Assembly: GCA_963920525.1 (NCBI GenBank)
Contig: OY986439.1
Coordinates: forward strand, 41,847,985-41,911,984
DNA length: 64,000 nucleotides
From: Dichetophora obliterata
Taxonomy: Eukaryota; Arthropoda; Insecta; Diptera; Sciomyzidae
Reading direction: 5' to 3'
Position numbers and translations under genes: made by a program. Each line of letters opens with the position of its first letter. Positions within the stretch are counted from its first letter, which is position 1. The notes under the pieces are model-generated. The model saw only the letters and a program-made list of their open reading frames with translations, had not been told where the DNA came from and searched no databases. Below are positions 33,510 through 44,921 of this stretch, piece after piece.

Positions 33510-34138
33510 AAGGCAGGTTCTCATCAAAAGCTCCGGTAACACGGTGATGTTCTTGATTTTTTTTTTCATAGAAGGAAGTAAATGAACACCTTGAGTTTTT
33601 TGACTGATTGATTCTCAAAGTGTAGGAAAATATTTTTTTGTTGCATAAAAGTGAAATGTGAAGTGTCAATGCGCCGTCACGTCACGTTGAAAAAAGATTT
33701 CCAAATGATCTTCATCTCACAACACGTTCATGTCATCTGATATAAAAAAACCAAACACTTGTATAAAGAAGATATATCATATTTGTTGGAGCTTGAACCT
33801 ATAACATCAATAAATAGTTAAAAATAACAAAAATGGCGGACATTTGTATTTATACTAATGTTTTTTTCACATTTTTTCAATCCATAGAGTAGTTCTTGAG
33901 ATATCGTGAAGAACCAGTTCGTAAAACATGGTTTTTAAGATAAGGCGTTTTAAGATTTGGTTTACGATTTTTTCGAGTATGTTAATGAAAATATGCGTTC
34001 CTTTCGTATGCGAAAACTTTTTTATACAATTATTATCGGCCAAATCGCTTTGGGAATATATGCTACACATCATAAGCTATCGCAAAATAAAAAAAATAAA
34101 AATTGTGTTTTTGGTCGAGCTTCATGAGAACCTGCCCT
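33510..34138. mobile_element. 629-bp MITE
   Basis: AAGGCAGGTTCTCATC at 33510 is matched in inverse by ATGAGAACCTGCCCT ending at 34138; GCTC follows inside on each arm. No coding sequence is supported inside. The end shares GGTTCTCAT with the 25440-25834 element. Confidence 0.8.
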
Positions 34139-34724
34139 AATAATCATCGCTCAAAAATTTGTCTTTTCAATTCATTAGAAGTTTTGTAAAAAATCGTTTA
34201 AAAGATGTTCTGTTTTTGACTCTTAACCAGAGCAGGTAGTTTAAGCCCTATTCTTTCAAAAATTTTTATTGTTAATGTATGATACCATATCTATTGATCC
34301 CTCCCCCTAAGCTAGTTCGATACAAAGGTACATTTTTTTAATATATAATCGCTCCGCCCTAATGAGAATGCCTCTTAAAATTTAAATTTTTGTGGAATTT
34401 GAAAATTCAAATATGGGAAAAAGGGAATTTGTGTGATTATTTTGGTTGGCAACTATGTATCAGATCTTATCAGGATGTTTCTGAAACTGAACAACGCCAT
34501 GTGCTAATATCAAAAATTGAAAATTTCAATATCTTCCAATCAAAAAGTCCTTACAATTTAACATCAAATCTGAATTCATCGAAATAAAAATATATTACAT
34601 TGAATGTAAGACCCACATAATTCTATAACATTAATGAAAATTAATAATCTTTTATATTAACTCGCAGGCCACAGTTGTCTCAGGCTTCGCCACATTTCTT
34701 CTTTCGATTCGTTTTGTTTTGTTT
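34139..34724. other. No gene seen
   Basis: AT-rich. A 65-codon frame (34390-34587 +) has no supporting features. A GTTTT pentamer run lies at 34710-34731. Confidence 0.55.
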
Positions 34725-35100
34725 TGTTTTAGAAGAGCGCAGCACTAATTTACATGTATCTTACTTTTCGCCTTTCTCGAGGCTCATCTGTTTTTTTTTG
34801 AGCTGTACTAGCTGAGCTTTAAAAGAAAAGAGAAGAGAGTGACATGGAGTTTATTAAAACTCACGCAACACAAACGCGTGAAAAGAAAACGATTAAAGAA
34901 TGCGTGCCATCTGTGTTGATTTCTTAAGAACCGTAACAGTTTAATTAAATATACTTCTTATTGAAATTTTCAAAGGACATAACACCAATAAAATGCTGTA
35001 GCAATAATGCGATATTTTAAGTTTTTTATCATAAAAATCAGCCCAATACTTTTGAAGATTACTGGTAAAAGAAAATTTGCACCTCAAATTATAATAGCAA
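34725..35100 (-). repeat. Dispersed repeat, copy 2 (partner 16470-16820)
   Basis: In reverse complement it carries GAGGTGCAAATT, CTTCAAAAGTA, TTTTCACGCG, TTCTCTTTTCTTTT, AAGCTCAGCTAG and AAAACAGATGAGCC in the same order as 16470-16820. Confidence 0.75.
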
Positions 35101-36948
35101 AGTGGTCATCCATAAAATACGTGACCGATTTTAAGCTGTTTTTAATCCCTCCCCCTCGTAACTTTACGTAGTGCATTTTAAAACCCCTTCCCGCCTCTAT
35201 AAAATAACGTGACAAATGAATTTATGAAAGTAATTGATTTAATAAAATTATATTATTTTACTGGCCCCTAGAATTTTTACTTGTATTACTGACTAGTATA
35301 TTAACATAGGTATAGTTTTGAAGAAAAAAAATAATTTATATCATAAATAAAAGCTATTCCATCTTTGATCCAAGAATCGAAGCTTCCAATCACTGGAATT
35401 GAGAAGTAGGGTGGTGCTTTTTGGAAATTGGAAAATAAAAAATCGAAAAATCGTGGAGGAGGATGAAGTTAAACTCCTGGGCCTTACCCTACACAACAAC
35501 CTTATATGGAATTTTCACATAAAAAACATATAGGGTTTTTTGGCAAAGGAAAAAACTTTTTTCCTTAAAACCCTAAGGTTTTTGCGCTTTATTTTTAATT
35601 TTCAAGCTGTCTTAAAAATTCACAGTATTAGAACTAGTTTTTATATCTCATACTTGTTTTCACACCAAAAAAAAACAGACAGTGATAACTGTGACAGACA
35701 CTACACGATGGGAACTTAAGAAAAGGTCTCTGACAGTAAGTGCAATATCTTCGAAAATTTTAAAAACATGTTTATGATTTTTATGCGAGCTTTTGCATTA
35801 AGATAAACTTTTGAAAGAAGTAAAAACCAAATTATAATAATCTAAATATTATTACGCAAACAAAAAAATTGTAGTACCATTTTTCCTGTGTTAACGTCAG
35901 CATATTCACATAAATCTTACATCGTTGGAAAGGTATTTTTGAGTAAATTTGCAAAATATAATTTTTATTTAAATAAGTTATCATTAAGATAGGTAAAACT
36001 AAGCAAATGTAAAAACTTTTTTCCCAATAGGACAGTGAAACCAATAGTAATACAACTCTGTTGAACATCGTTGCTGTAGCATGCACGAGAGAGAAGAGAG
36101 TGACTCAGGCTACTTCAACAGAGCTGTGTGGCATTGTTGTTGTGGCTGTTTCTTAGTTACTCTCTCGAACTGATAACCTGATTAGAATGAAGTAATTTCA
36201 TTCAATGAACCCAGTGGTAAATAATCACATGACGTAACCAATTATTTCTTTAATACCTACAATGTAACTGCGAGACCTCCAACGCCTGTAGAGTTAATAA
36301 TTGACTTTTTGATGTGAAAACTTCTTCAGGCGCAATTAGTAATTTTGTGTAGAGGAAAATCTTCACTTTAACGAAACCCTTACTCATGACACGATATAAA
36401 CAAATTAATAGAAATGCCATATTTCAGCCAGTTTTAGTCTTATTTAGCCAAAAATGTATAAAATGTAATAAATTTGGTATGTTAGTGCTATTTAAAAAAG
36501 TTGCCATGACTACTTTCAACGGCTGTTTAACGACAACATTGTTTGTTCGTCCTTTATCCCTTTCAGACCTGACGCTTAGCCACAGAGAATTTTTTATAAT
36601 TTTTGGAGTATATGGACTTTATATGATCTGAAAATATATTCAAAGCCAAAACTTTGATATTTTCATGTCCTTCAAGGATTTTCAAGAACCAAAAGTTTGT
36701 ACTGAAATAATCTTTTTTGTACCAAATGACCTCAAATCAATTAAGATTTTAAAATATATTATTTTATTTGTTAGTTACTTTTGATATGTATTTGCCAAAA
36801 GTATTAATCAATGTAATGTTTTTTAACTTTGATAAACTTTTTCAATAAAAATTAAAAAAAAACAAAAGACAAATCGATTTTGATATGGTCGAACCTCGAC
36901 CACAGGCGATACTAGTTTTTATTAACTCATATATTTCAAGTTAAGTGT
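35101..36948. other. No gene seen; possible transposon end
   Basis: 35102-35225 holds GGTCATCCATAAAATACGTG and C-rich strings (CCCTCCCCCTCG, CCCCTTCCCGCC), looking like an insect repeat terminus. Frames at 35832-36086 (-) and 36386-36631 (+) have no recognisable domain. A GTGACAGACACTACA motif is at 35691. Confidence 0.45.
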
Positions 36949-37020
36949 GTGACAGACACTACACTGCAAAACGTGACAGACACTACATTCGTTCTTATTG
37001 TTTGTGGAATTGTACGTATT

Positions 37021-37907
37021 TCAGTTCCATTTGGTGAGCACAAATAATTTATGGGATCCTTTTTCGAAAGAACAGTCTCTCTGGAAACATAGAGATTTTA
37101 TGTTTGGACACATTTTGGTTGCACATTCTACGAGGGCCTTGGAAGATTGTGGATTTATTTTTCGAGCAAGAGTTGCTTCTTTTACCCTTCTTTTAATAGT
37201 TATACTTACTCCATCAATTGGTCCTTTGCCATGACTTGTTGCGGAAAAGTGCCACTCTGTGTTCTCTGGTCTGATTGTTGCAAGACAAAGTGAATACTTC
37301 TGTCCGAATTATTGGCTAGTTCCATCAGACTGGAAAATAAAATTAATTTTTAAACTTTAAAGAGCGGATAGTCCTCAATAATTTTATTTATAACCACTTC
37401 TAAAAGAACATGAACGGCATACTTGTCATGATGTAGATAGCCAGAAATGACAACAATTGGCAGAGATAATTGTTTTTCTGCATATTTAAAATATGTCATC
37501 ACTATAAAAATTCTGCAAGAATTAGAAACTCAGTTGCTGACTGGATTTCGTCCTGATAAGGAAAAGAATAGTTTTGACTAAAATCAAAATGAAGTGTAAG
37601 TGATTCAGGATTGTTGCTTGCCTTCAGGATTTAAAAAAAAAGACTGCTGCTTGTAGACAAACACATGTTTAAAAAATTGGCAAGTTAGTTTTTCATTTAT
37701 ATTTTCCAAAGCTTCGAAAACCGTTGCCACAATTTCCAGACGACGTATTTTGCCATGTTTATCATAAATCCATTGTTCATATCTTATTTCTTTTTGTAAC
37801 TCAATTGCCGAGAGCTTTGTCACGACTTTTTTATTCGTAGTCTTCAGCCAGGAATAGGATTCATAGAATCGACGTATATGAGTACATATTACGAATATTT
37901 TAAACAA
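37021..37907 (-). pseudogene. Transposase-like gene remnant (ATSHGKG family)
   Basis: Pieces on the - strand, N to C: IRRLEIVATVFEALENINEK and FFKHVFVYKQQSFF (37605-37800); after a frameshift LHFDFSQNYSFPYQDEIQSA (near 37560); then GYLHHDKYAVHVLLEVV (near 37420); then SDGTSQ-stop-FGQKYSL and ENTEWHFSATSHGKGPIDG followed by IKRRVKEATLARK (37120-37342). The order DF.QN...QDE.QSA / HDKYAV / SDG.S.QF / ATSHGKG.(I/V)DG is one I recognise from many unnamed multi-copy insect proteins that look like acidic-triad nucleases. I cannot name the superfamily. TTTTATTTTCCAG just before SDG resembles a splice acceptor. At least one frameshift and several stops make it dead. Confidence 0.7.
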
Positions 37908-37917
37908 ATAAAAAACA

Positions 37918-38012
37918 TATCTATTAAAAAAAAAATTCTTGCTGAGCTGGGGTTTGAACCTCGGCTCTTTAGCTTACGGGCCACGCACTCTACCAGTAAC
38001 CTACAATCATAC
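37918..38012 (-). repeat. tRNA-derived SINE head
   Basis: On the - strand: GGTAGAGTGCGTGGCC, then TAAGCTAAAGAGC, then B box GAGGTTCAAACCCC, AGCTCAGCAAGAA and a T-run. The same series occurs at 57325-57400 on the + strand, so it is a family. The stems do not close into a sound tRNA. Confidence 0.7.
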
Positions 38013-38079
38013 AGTTCCTTATGTTCTGTTTATGTTCGACAAACAAGGCTGAACGATTTCGGCTTTCAATTTTTTAAAC

Positions 38080-38480
38080 TCTACTAATAATTCGTACATT
38101 CTACTAATAATTCGTACGGTCAGCCTACGAATGAATTGTTTCTACTAATATCATTTTTAATTCGTAAATAGTACGAAACATTAGTAAATACTTAGAATGA
38201 AATGAAAGAAATTACGAAGTTATTCGTACGAGAAATTAACGAATATTATTATTTATATGTACACAATCATTCGTACAATGCACTAATACGAATGGATTTG
38301 TTTTTATTTACAAATATCATTAGTATATAAAACAAATATATTCGTAGATACTGCATCAGGTATTAGAAAAGTTTTACGAATGAATTCGTAAAGATATCAC
38401 AATAAAAATACTTTGTATATTGTACGAATATTTGTAGAATGTACGAATATTTTGTATACTAATATCATTCGTAAAAATTT
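38080..38480. repeat. Array of ATTCGTA/TACGAAT motifs with inverted ends
   Basis: About eighteen copies of ATTCGTA, TACGAAT or one-mismatch variants in both orientations within 400 bp. ATTCGTACATTCTAC at 38090-38104 is matched in inverse by GTAGAATGTACGAAT near 38436-38450. Non-coding. Probably a MITE with dense internal binding-like motifs. Confidence 0.75.
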
Positions 38481-38680
38481 TATTAATAAACTTTTAGAGT
38501 GTATTATTCAATTTTTGTTGTTTGCGGCGTTCATTTTGTTTAAGTGTTTCTTTTACTTTGAATTCATCGTACATATATTTCTACCTCGGCCTCTTCCGTT
38601 GGTCTCTTTTTCTTTCCGCAGCTGATTTCGGCATCTAAAATATAAAATTATAATAAAAAGCTTTACCTTTAAAAATTTTA

Positions 38681-38988
38681 AGGCTATTCACAGTTTAAGA
38701 GTACATTTAACAAATCATATTTATAGCATTTGTTATTGTTGAAACTGTGAGCATCCCGCTAAATGACTGTAGAATTCATTTATTATGCAACCCTGTGATG
38801 TGTTGTATGCGATGTATGCGACTTTAGACAGAGCATTAAAAAATATTAGGCACAGAAAACACGTCTAAGGGCTACTTTTACTTACGCGTCTTTGCGTATT
38901 TGAAATACGAAATACACTAACATAAGTTGGCGTAAAAATAACAAATCGTATTAATAACAGACCTGCGTATTCAAACAGTGAACAGCCT
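38681..38988. mobile_element. 308-bp MITE, TA-flanked
   Basis: AGGCTATTCACAGTTT at the left and, inverted, AAACAGTGAACAGCCT at the right (two mismatches). TA lies immediately outside each end. Non-coding. The terminus resembles that of 49841-50239. Confidence 0.75.
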
Positions 38989-39094
38989 TATTAATAACAT
39001 TTTAACTGTTAAGCTTAGTGTGCTGTAGAAGCGAAAAGAATGCTTCCATATGAAATGCAAAGTGTTTTTGACAGCGAAAAGGTAGCGAAATTTT

Positions 39095-39270
39095 TTTGTT
39101 GGTTAGTACGCTATTGAACCGAAAAATTTGTTCAATGCAGCCAAGTTTACAAACATAATTAGAGAGTTAAAATGTCAAAATTTCGCTGTAAATGTCGGTA
39201 CATTTAATTGGCGTGGAATTTTGACATTTAATAATAACATTCAACTAACACATTGAACAAACACGTTATG
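39095..39270 (+). repeat. Dispersed repeat, copy 2 (partner 29700-29840)
   Basis: Same series as the partner, with an additional middle segment containing GAGAGTTAAAATGTCAAAAT. Confidence 0.85.
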
Positions 39271-40329
39271 ATAAGTATGTATTAGTGTTACGTCTACACC
39301 AAAATTTCGCGTGTAGCATTAAATGCCTAAAAATTGTCGTTCCTATAGCATACTAAGCTTTAAGATTGACAAAGGCCTTATTTCACATCAAAAAAGCATG
39401 AATTTGTCTATACAACAAATTTAATCGCCGACTACCTCTTCGGAGTCGCTTTGAATCGTGACAGATACTACAGAAATAATAAGACCAAAAACTGGGTGAT
39501 ATTAATGTGCTTAGTTCTAAAATGTATTTTTCCTATATTGTCATGCCAATAAGAAGAAAAATTTGTAAAAATTATAGACGAATATATATTATATGCAAGA
39601 ATATATACTTTTTCGTATCATATATTATATGATACGAAAAGTTTGTTTTTTCCGTGACGGATACTACAGCCAATGGCATACTTTTTAAAATCATAAAGCG
39701 AACATTATTAAAAAGACTAAGCAGCAATCTACAACTTTTTTACACTGATTATTACGAACAATTTAAGCATTTATAGCTAAATTAAATAAATATTTTAACT
39801 TACCTTAATTTTTAACTACTGCAAGCTACTTGAAAATACACTTTTTGCAAAAGAACAGCATCCAACTTAACAAAATAACTCAGTGTTGCAACATTTACAG
39901 AAAACAAGGGTTGCCAATGCGAGGTAAATGAAATTAAGTAGTGTACAGACAATGTCTGATAAAAAAATATTAATACCTAATAATAAAAAAAAAGTGAATT
40001 GGATACATTAACATGGAATTATACATGGATTAGGGCTTTCGGTATCAGGTTCTTTATAAATACAAAATAAACTCACATTTGACACCAAGTTCTTGATATA
40101 TATGTCCACTTGACAATGTGCTGGACCTATAAAAATACAACGGAGATGGAAAAAAGTACAAAAAATTTAAAATGAATGCATGAAAGTAGTTTTAGAGATA
40201 CCACCACTTTATCTTAGCCATCAACTTTATGTATAGGAGTTTAAAAATGTCTTATCCCATGATACCCTATATTTACCAACTGATAATGCGTTCGTAAAGA
40301 CATAAGTTTTTACGAATAAAAGAAGTAAG
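39271..40329. other. No gene seen
   Basis: AT-rich. A palindromic ATATATTATATGATACGAAAA segment lies at 39583-39640. Confidence 0.55.
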
Positions 40330-40470
40330 ATCTATAATACGACACAACTGACTCAACTTACTTTACGCATATTTAATATTTTTAAGCTTCCTCAAACATC
40401 AAGTAACCCCATTCGGTGGCAACGCTCTAATTAGTTATCTAATAGAATGCCACCAACTGCCACATAAAAT
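40330..40470 (+). repeat. 141-bp direct repeat, unit 1
   Basis: Near-identical to 41463-41603. Both start ATCTATAATAC and end GCCACATAAAAT, and share CCTCAAACATCAAGTAACCC and GGTGGCAACGCTCTAATTAG. About ten differences by eye. Only the second copy is within the element at 41257-42714. Confidence 0.88.
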
Positions 40471-41256
40471 AATAATAAACCGAAAAATTCCTCTAAAATA
40501 TTGGCAACACAAACTAAATAAATAACTAAATGGGAACACCAACGTTTGCTACTTTGTCGAAAATTTGTGTTTTTTTTTTTCTTTTGCCCGTTACTAGTTG
40601 GCAAATTTTAGCATTTGAATATTTTCGCAGAATTTTGCATAAAAATTAATGCAGTTCATAAATTTTGGTTGGATCCTCGTATAAGATTAAGCGAAAACAG
40701 AAAAAAATAAAAATAAAAAAAACACAAAAACTTAGCAATTCAACAGTTGTCGCCTCTAGCTCAATGTTCGTCGACTGAGCGACAAACACGGAGCTACGGA
40801 GTTTTTGGTAGCATAGTTTTATAAGATTTCTATGAACTGCCACTGCTTTCAGATACATTCATGCTCGTACTCGTATCTAGATGCATGCATGTAAAAAATA
40901 TACTTCGACGTTCGTTGAGCACGCGTTGCAAATTTAATAGGAAGCAACAACATTTTTAGCAACAACAAAATTGTTGTTGTCTACATTCAGAGGAAAAAAC
41001 AAAAATTGTGGCATACATAAGTAATTCCAATGCAAATTTTTATCGCGAAACAAATTGCATGTGCTGTGTTGTTCACTTCTTGAATTGAATGTAATTTTGT
41101 TTTAAGGAAGGTGGACGCTTTTGTATTGCCTACAGTAGCGCTCCAATATTATATTATGATGTGTATTATGACAACTTTTTTCCATATTTTGGAATGTAAA
41201 ATTGTCAACAAAATAAAGTAGTTTATTTCAAAAGTTTTTATATAGATAGATACGAG
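40471..41256. other. No gene seen
   Basis: AT-rich with CAA/GTT runs. The frame at 40646-40858 (-) is unconvincing. Confidence 0.55.
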
Positions 41257-42714
41257 TCAAAGCCGTAGCCAGGGTTTACCAAGGGGGGGGGAGGTTTCAA
41301 AAACATGTTTTTATTCAAATGGAAAAAAGCTCTCTTTTTTCCCCTCTAAAAATGAACCTTGGTCTATTTTTTAACGATTCCCAAAATATTTTGGCTGTTA
41401 CGATAGCTGCCAGTGAGCTAAACCACTTTGCAAAAACCTCTAAAAATCAAGTGTTTCGTAAAATCTATAATACAACGCAACTGAATCAACTTACGTTACG
41501 CATATTTGATATTTTTAAGTTTCCTCAAACATCAAGTAACCCAATTCGGTGGCAACGCTCTAATTAGTTATCTAATATAATGCCACCAACTGCCACATAA
41601 AATGGGCTGGTGGAATAGTTGTAAGACAATAAACTGCCAGATATTGAAGGCCGGAAAAGGCTCTTCAAATCTGCTTTAAAAAATGTTAAAGTTTTGCAGT
41701 AGCATTAAAGATAATGTTGTTTTTCGTGCCCTTTTTGATTTTCTTTTAATTTATTCTCACTAAAATTGAAATAACTTCATTATTTCTAATGCGATCCTCA
41801 CTTTCAAGAAGTCGTTGGAAAGATTTTGAGTGCTTGCGTTCATTTCCAGAATTTTAAAAATTTATACATATTAAGCTTAAAATATTAATTATAAAATAAA
41901 ATATTTCTAAAAAAGTTTTATAAGACATTTAAAAAAAAAAATAAAAATTAAGTTATTTGAATTTTGACAGTTTTTGTATGGAAATAAAATACAAAAATAT
42001 TAAAAAGTAAGTCTTCTTTTTTTGCAAATTCTACCAACACATTCTGCTCTGTTACTATGCGATCACTTTGTATGCTAAGGGATGCACATCTGTTCAAACG
42101 GATCTCGCCCATAGAATAGAGGTATGTTTCAAGAAATTTTGGGGATGTTCTCATCTCTAAAATTAATAAAATATTAGAGACAGAAAAAATTTTGCATAAA
42201 CTTCATAGATCTTAAAACCTAAAAGTTTACAAAAATACTTAAACGATTGACTGAAAACTTTTCCTTGAAAATTTAAATTTTCGAGAACTGCTAGATGGAA
42301 AATTAAAATCATTTGTTGGCTAAAGCATACTTTAAAATCTTTCTAGTTGGTTCAAATTAGAAAAGTTTTTTCAGTATAAATGTGTTTGTCATTCTTGTTG
42401 ACTTCACTGTTATCATCACTGCCATCATCTACAACTGCCAATGTCAAAGGTTGTGAAAACACTAGTGATAGTAATTTTGAATGTATCACGTTTGATCCGA
42501 TAAGTCACGATACATTGGTTTTAACTATTGTTGTTTTTACGATTCAACTCATAACAAAGACTTTTATACGTAAACACAACTTCAGTACATGATTTTTTTT
42601 AAAACATGTTAAAGCGATTCAATGATATAATTATTTAAATGCATTAATTTTTATTAAAATTTCGACCCTCTGGTGGTGGTTTGAACCCCGAAATACTCCC
42701 TTGGCTATGGCCCT
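41257..42714. mobile_element. hAT-like element, 1458 bp, non-coding
   Basis: TCAAAGCCGTAGCCAGGG at the left and the complement of AGGGCCATAGCCAAGGG at the right, each followed inwards by a G-rich stretch and GGTTTCAAA/GGTTCAAAC. GATACGAG (41249-41256) and GATATGAG (42715-42722) are an 8-bp duplication with one mismatch. Such ends are frequent in insect repeats; the hAT label rests on the 8-bp duplication. The 141-bp unit at 41463-41603 lies inside. Confidence 0.6.
41463..41603 (+). repeat. 141-bp direct repeat, unit 2
   Basis: See 40330-40470. Borders are sharp on both sides, as for a transposed or gene-converted unit. Confidence 0.88.
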
Positions 42715-42722
42715 GATATGAG

Positions 42723-43103
42723 TAGATTTCACTTAACGCATGTAACAAAGTAATTTGTTATCATAATAATTTTACACACAAAGCATTAATTTTACTTTTA
42801 AAACTTTTTGCAAGCATGTACTCGGTTAATTGCGTATATTGAATAAAACTTTAAAATTAATAAGAACTTAAGTATGAATTTAAAATAAATAGTGAATAAG
42901 CAATGAATACTAAATAAAATTGGTCAAAAAATAAAAATAGAGTAACGAAAATAAAACAAATATCTATCTAAAAATTTGTTCATACTTAAGGCCTCTATCA
43001 AGCTCCCAAGTCATTTCTGATGAAAAATTTGAAATTATTTCTTGAGTAGAGAAAAGTAGTTTGAAAGTATATTTCACATCACACAAATATAAAACAATAG
43101 GTC
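42723..43103. other. No gene seen
   Basis: AT-rich filler between two inverted-repeat elements. Confidence 0.55.
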
Positions 43104-43474
43104 TGTTTCCGTACTCGATTGTAGTAACTTGCAATGTGCTAAAATATGTTTCCATACTTTTTTTTAGCTCAAAAGAGTGAAGAAGAACAAGCCCAAAATC
43201 ACTCTCTCAAGCTCGAAAGTTGCTTGAAAAATTTCTTCCAGCACTATAAGAACAAACATCAAGAAAAATAAGTATCAAGAAGAAAAAGCAAATGTCAAAT
43301 TAACATTTCTTGTTTGCTTATGTTGTGCGTTGAAAAATTAATTTACGAATTGTTATAGCTGCTTGAAACTAGCTAGAAGTCGTTTCAGTACTTTTGACAT
43401 TATTCTCAAATTACATTTTTACTCTCTCAGCTTGAACTTTACTAGACTATTACTCGACAATGTGTACGGAAACA
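43104..43474. mobile_element. 371-bp MITE candidate
   Basis: TGTTTCCGTAC at 43104 is exactly inverted as GTACGGAAACA at 43464-43474. Interior GCTTGAAA-type motifs (43195-43440) occur several times. No target duplication is visible. Confidence 0.55.
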
Positions 43475-43584
43475 CAACTATTTTATTTTATTTTGTCAAA
43501 ATGTTTTTCGAAAATTACAGCCTATAGATAGAATAACTATATAATAGATATAGAAAATCAAAGCCTTAATGTCCCATTTTTTTA

Positions 43585-43735
43585 TGATTTTAATTATGAG
43601 CTATTTAGATCAAGTAATTTTTGAAGAAGGCAACAACAACAACAACTCTGTTTGTAGTCAATCACACAGCGACAAGATATACTGTTTCGGAACGAGCTAA
43701 CCTTTTTATCTTCCGTAGTCTTTAGTAAGTCCTGC
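43585..43735 (-). repeat. Partial copy of the 19226-19842 MITE family
   Basis: In reverse complement it follows the right end of 19226-19842: AAAGACTAC, TCCGAAACAG, GTGATTGACTA, CAGAGTTG, GTT run, GCCTTCTT, ACTTGATCTAAA and CTCATAAT. The left arm is missing, so the copy is truncated. Confidence 0.8.
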
Positions 43736-43880
43736 AATAGATGCATTTGCAACATTTTTTAAGCCTTCTTTGAGAAGCTACGTGTTGTTGCAGTTGAGAA
43801 TTAATTCAAACGCTCGCTCTTAGCTTCTTCACTGTCTCGGCTACTCGTGGTCGACTCCAAACAGCGCTCCTGGCTCTTAA

Positions 43881-44406
43881 CCCATTAATGACTAATGGGT
43901 TTTTAAATACCCATAAAACAGTGTTTACGAAAAAGGCCATATCTTGAAAGTGGTAGGAGATATCAAAATAATTTTTTTGAAAACATTACAGAAAAATGAA
44001 ACTATTTATTGTCTTTACAATTGAAACGAAATTCATACAATTATTTGTTCCTTTTCGAGATCGAAGATGTGTGATTTTCACAAATGACAAAATCCATACA
44101 TAAAGCTATGTAGAAAATTAGAAAATAGAAAGATCGAGGGAAAAATTCGTGGTAAGTTTGCCTCTAGTATCCGCTATTTATCAGGTGTTCATTATGACAA
44201 AAGAATGTTGCCATATATGCAAATTTTTATTAACACTAAGAACCCGGATTAGCCGATTGCCGGGATTTAAATACCCAATGCAGATCTCAAATACGGTGAC
44301 AGTTACAAACCTGAAATTTTGCAAAGCAACTTCTATGGCCAATATAAGCTTCCTGATAAATTTTGAAAAAATCGTACGGCGAAATCTATGAGCACTCTTT
44401 AATGGG
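43881..44406. mobile_element. 526-bp piggyBac-type MITE, TTAA-flanked
   Basis: CCCATTAATGA at the left and, inverted, CCCATTAAAGA at the right, directly bordered by TTAA at 43877-43880 and 44407-44410. An internal AACCCGGATTAGCCG/GGGATTTAAATACCC segment is seen near 44238. The 80-codon frame at 44149-44391 shows no domain. A solo left end is at 32434. Confidence 0.85.
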
Positions 44407-44645
44407 TTAAGCGGCAGCTGCCAGTACCCTTGACTCAGGGCTTATCCTTTACAAAACCTCAGTTTTGGTTCATTTATATTATGGGCAACGGTTAGCATAT
44501 TGTGGTGTTGCCAGGTTGTCGGGACTCGCCGGGATTGTCCCGGTTTTTCAATTGGCGTCCCGAGTGCCGGTTGTTGTCTTGAAGTCTTAAAACTTAAAAC
44601 CTCAAACAATAACGATGGCAATTTATGTAATCTTCCCTTGCTTAA

Positions 44646-44921
44646 CCTTCCTTCAGACAGGCATACTGGTGTTACACAAACACAAATGTCAACTCTCAGA
44701 CCGATTTTATAAAAATCTTTTAAGATAGGTTTTTTCAAGATACTCGAAAGATGTAAATTTATTTCATTAAATAAGACTACGTTACAGTAAATTTAGTTAA
44801 AAACAGAATATAAAGGATGTACTTAAATATATACACCAGTTTTTATTTCAGCTTCATATTTCATATTTTACCAAAGAAATGTTTTGTCGGTCTGAAAGAC
44901 CGACTCGTGTGTGAAGGAAGG
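44646..44921. mobile_element. 276-bp TTAA-flanked MITE
   Basis: CCTTCCTTCA at the left is inverted as TGAAGGAAGG at the right. TTAA lies at 44642-44645 and 44922-44925. CAGACCG/CGGTCTG is repeated inside. GGTTGTCGGGAC (44514) and TCCGGCAACCTTA (44978) outside it may be the ends of an older element that it entered. Confidence 0.7.

Larger units (their letters stand above)
35691..39668 (+). repeat. Five dispersed copies of GTGACAGACACTACA
   Basis: Exact or one/two-mismatch copies start at 35691, 36949, 36973, 39458 (GTGACAGATACTACA) and 39654 (GTGACGGATACTACA). All are in the same orientation and lie on both sides of the transposase-like gene at 37021-37907. This could be a subterminal binding-site set of one roughly 4-kb transposon; that is inference. 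Confidence 0.65.

Noticed and set aside
37342..37370. A 26-nt intron before SDGTSQ in the transposase-like remnant
   Set aside because: Too short to splice in flies; the acceptor-like TTTTCCAG may be a relic of a deleted intron.
38080..38480. CRISPR-like array
   Set aside because: Motifs are in both orientations with irregular spacing, in a eukaryotic genome.
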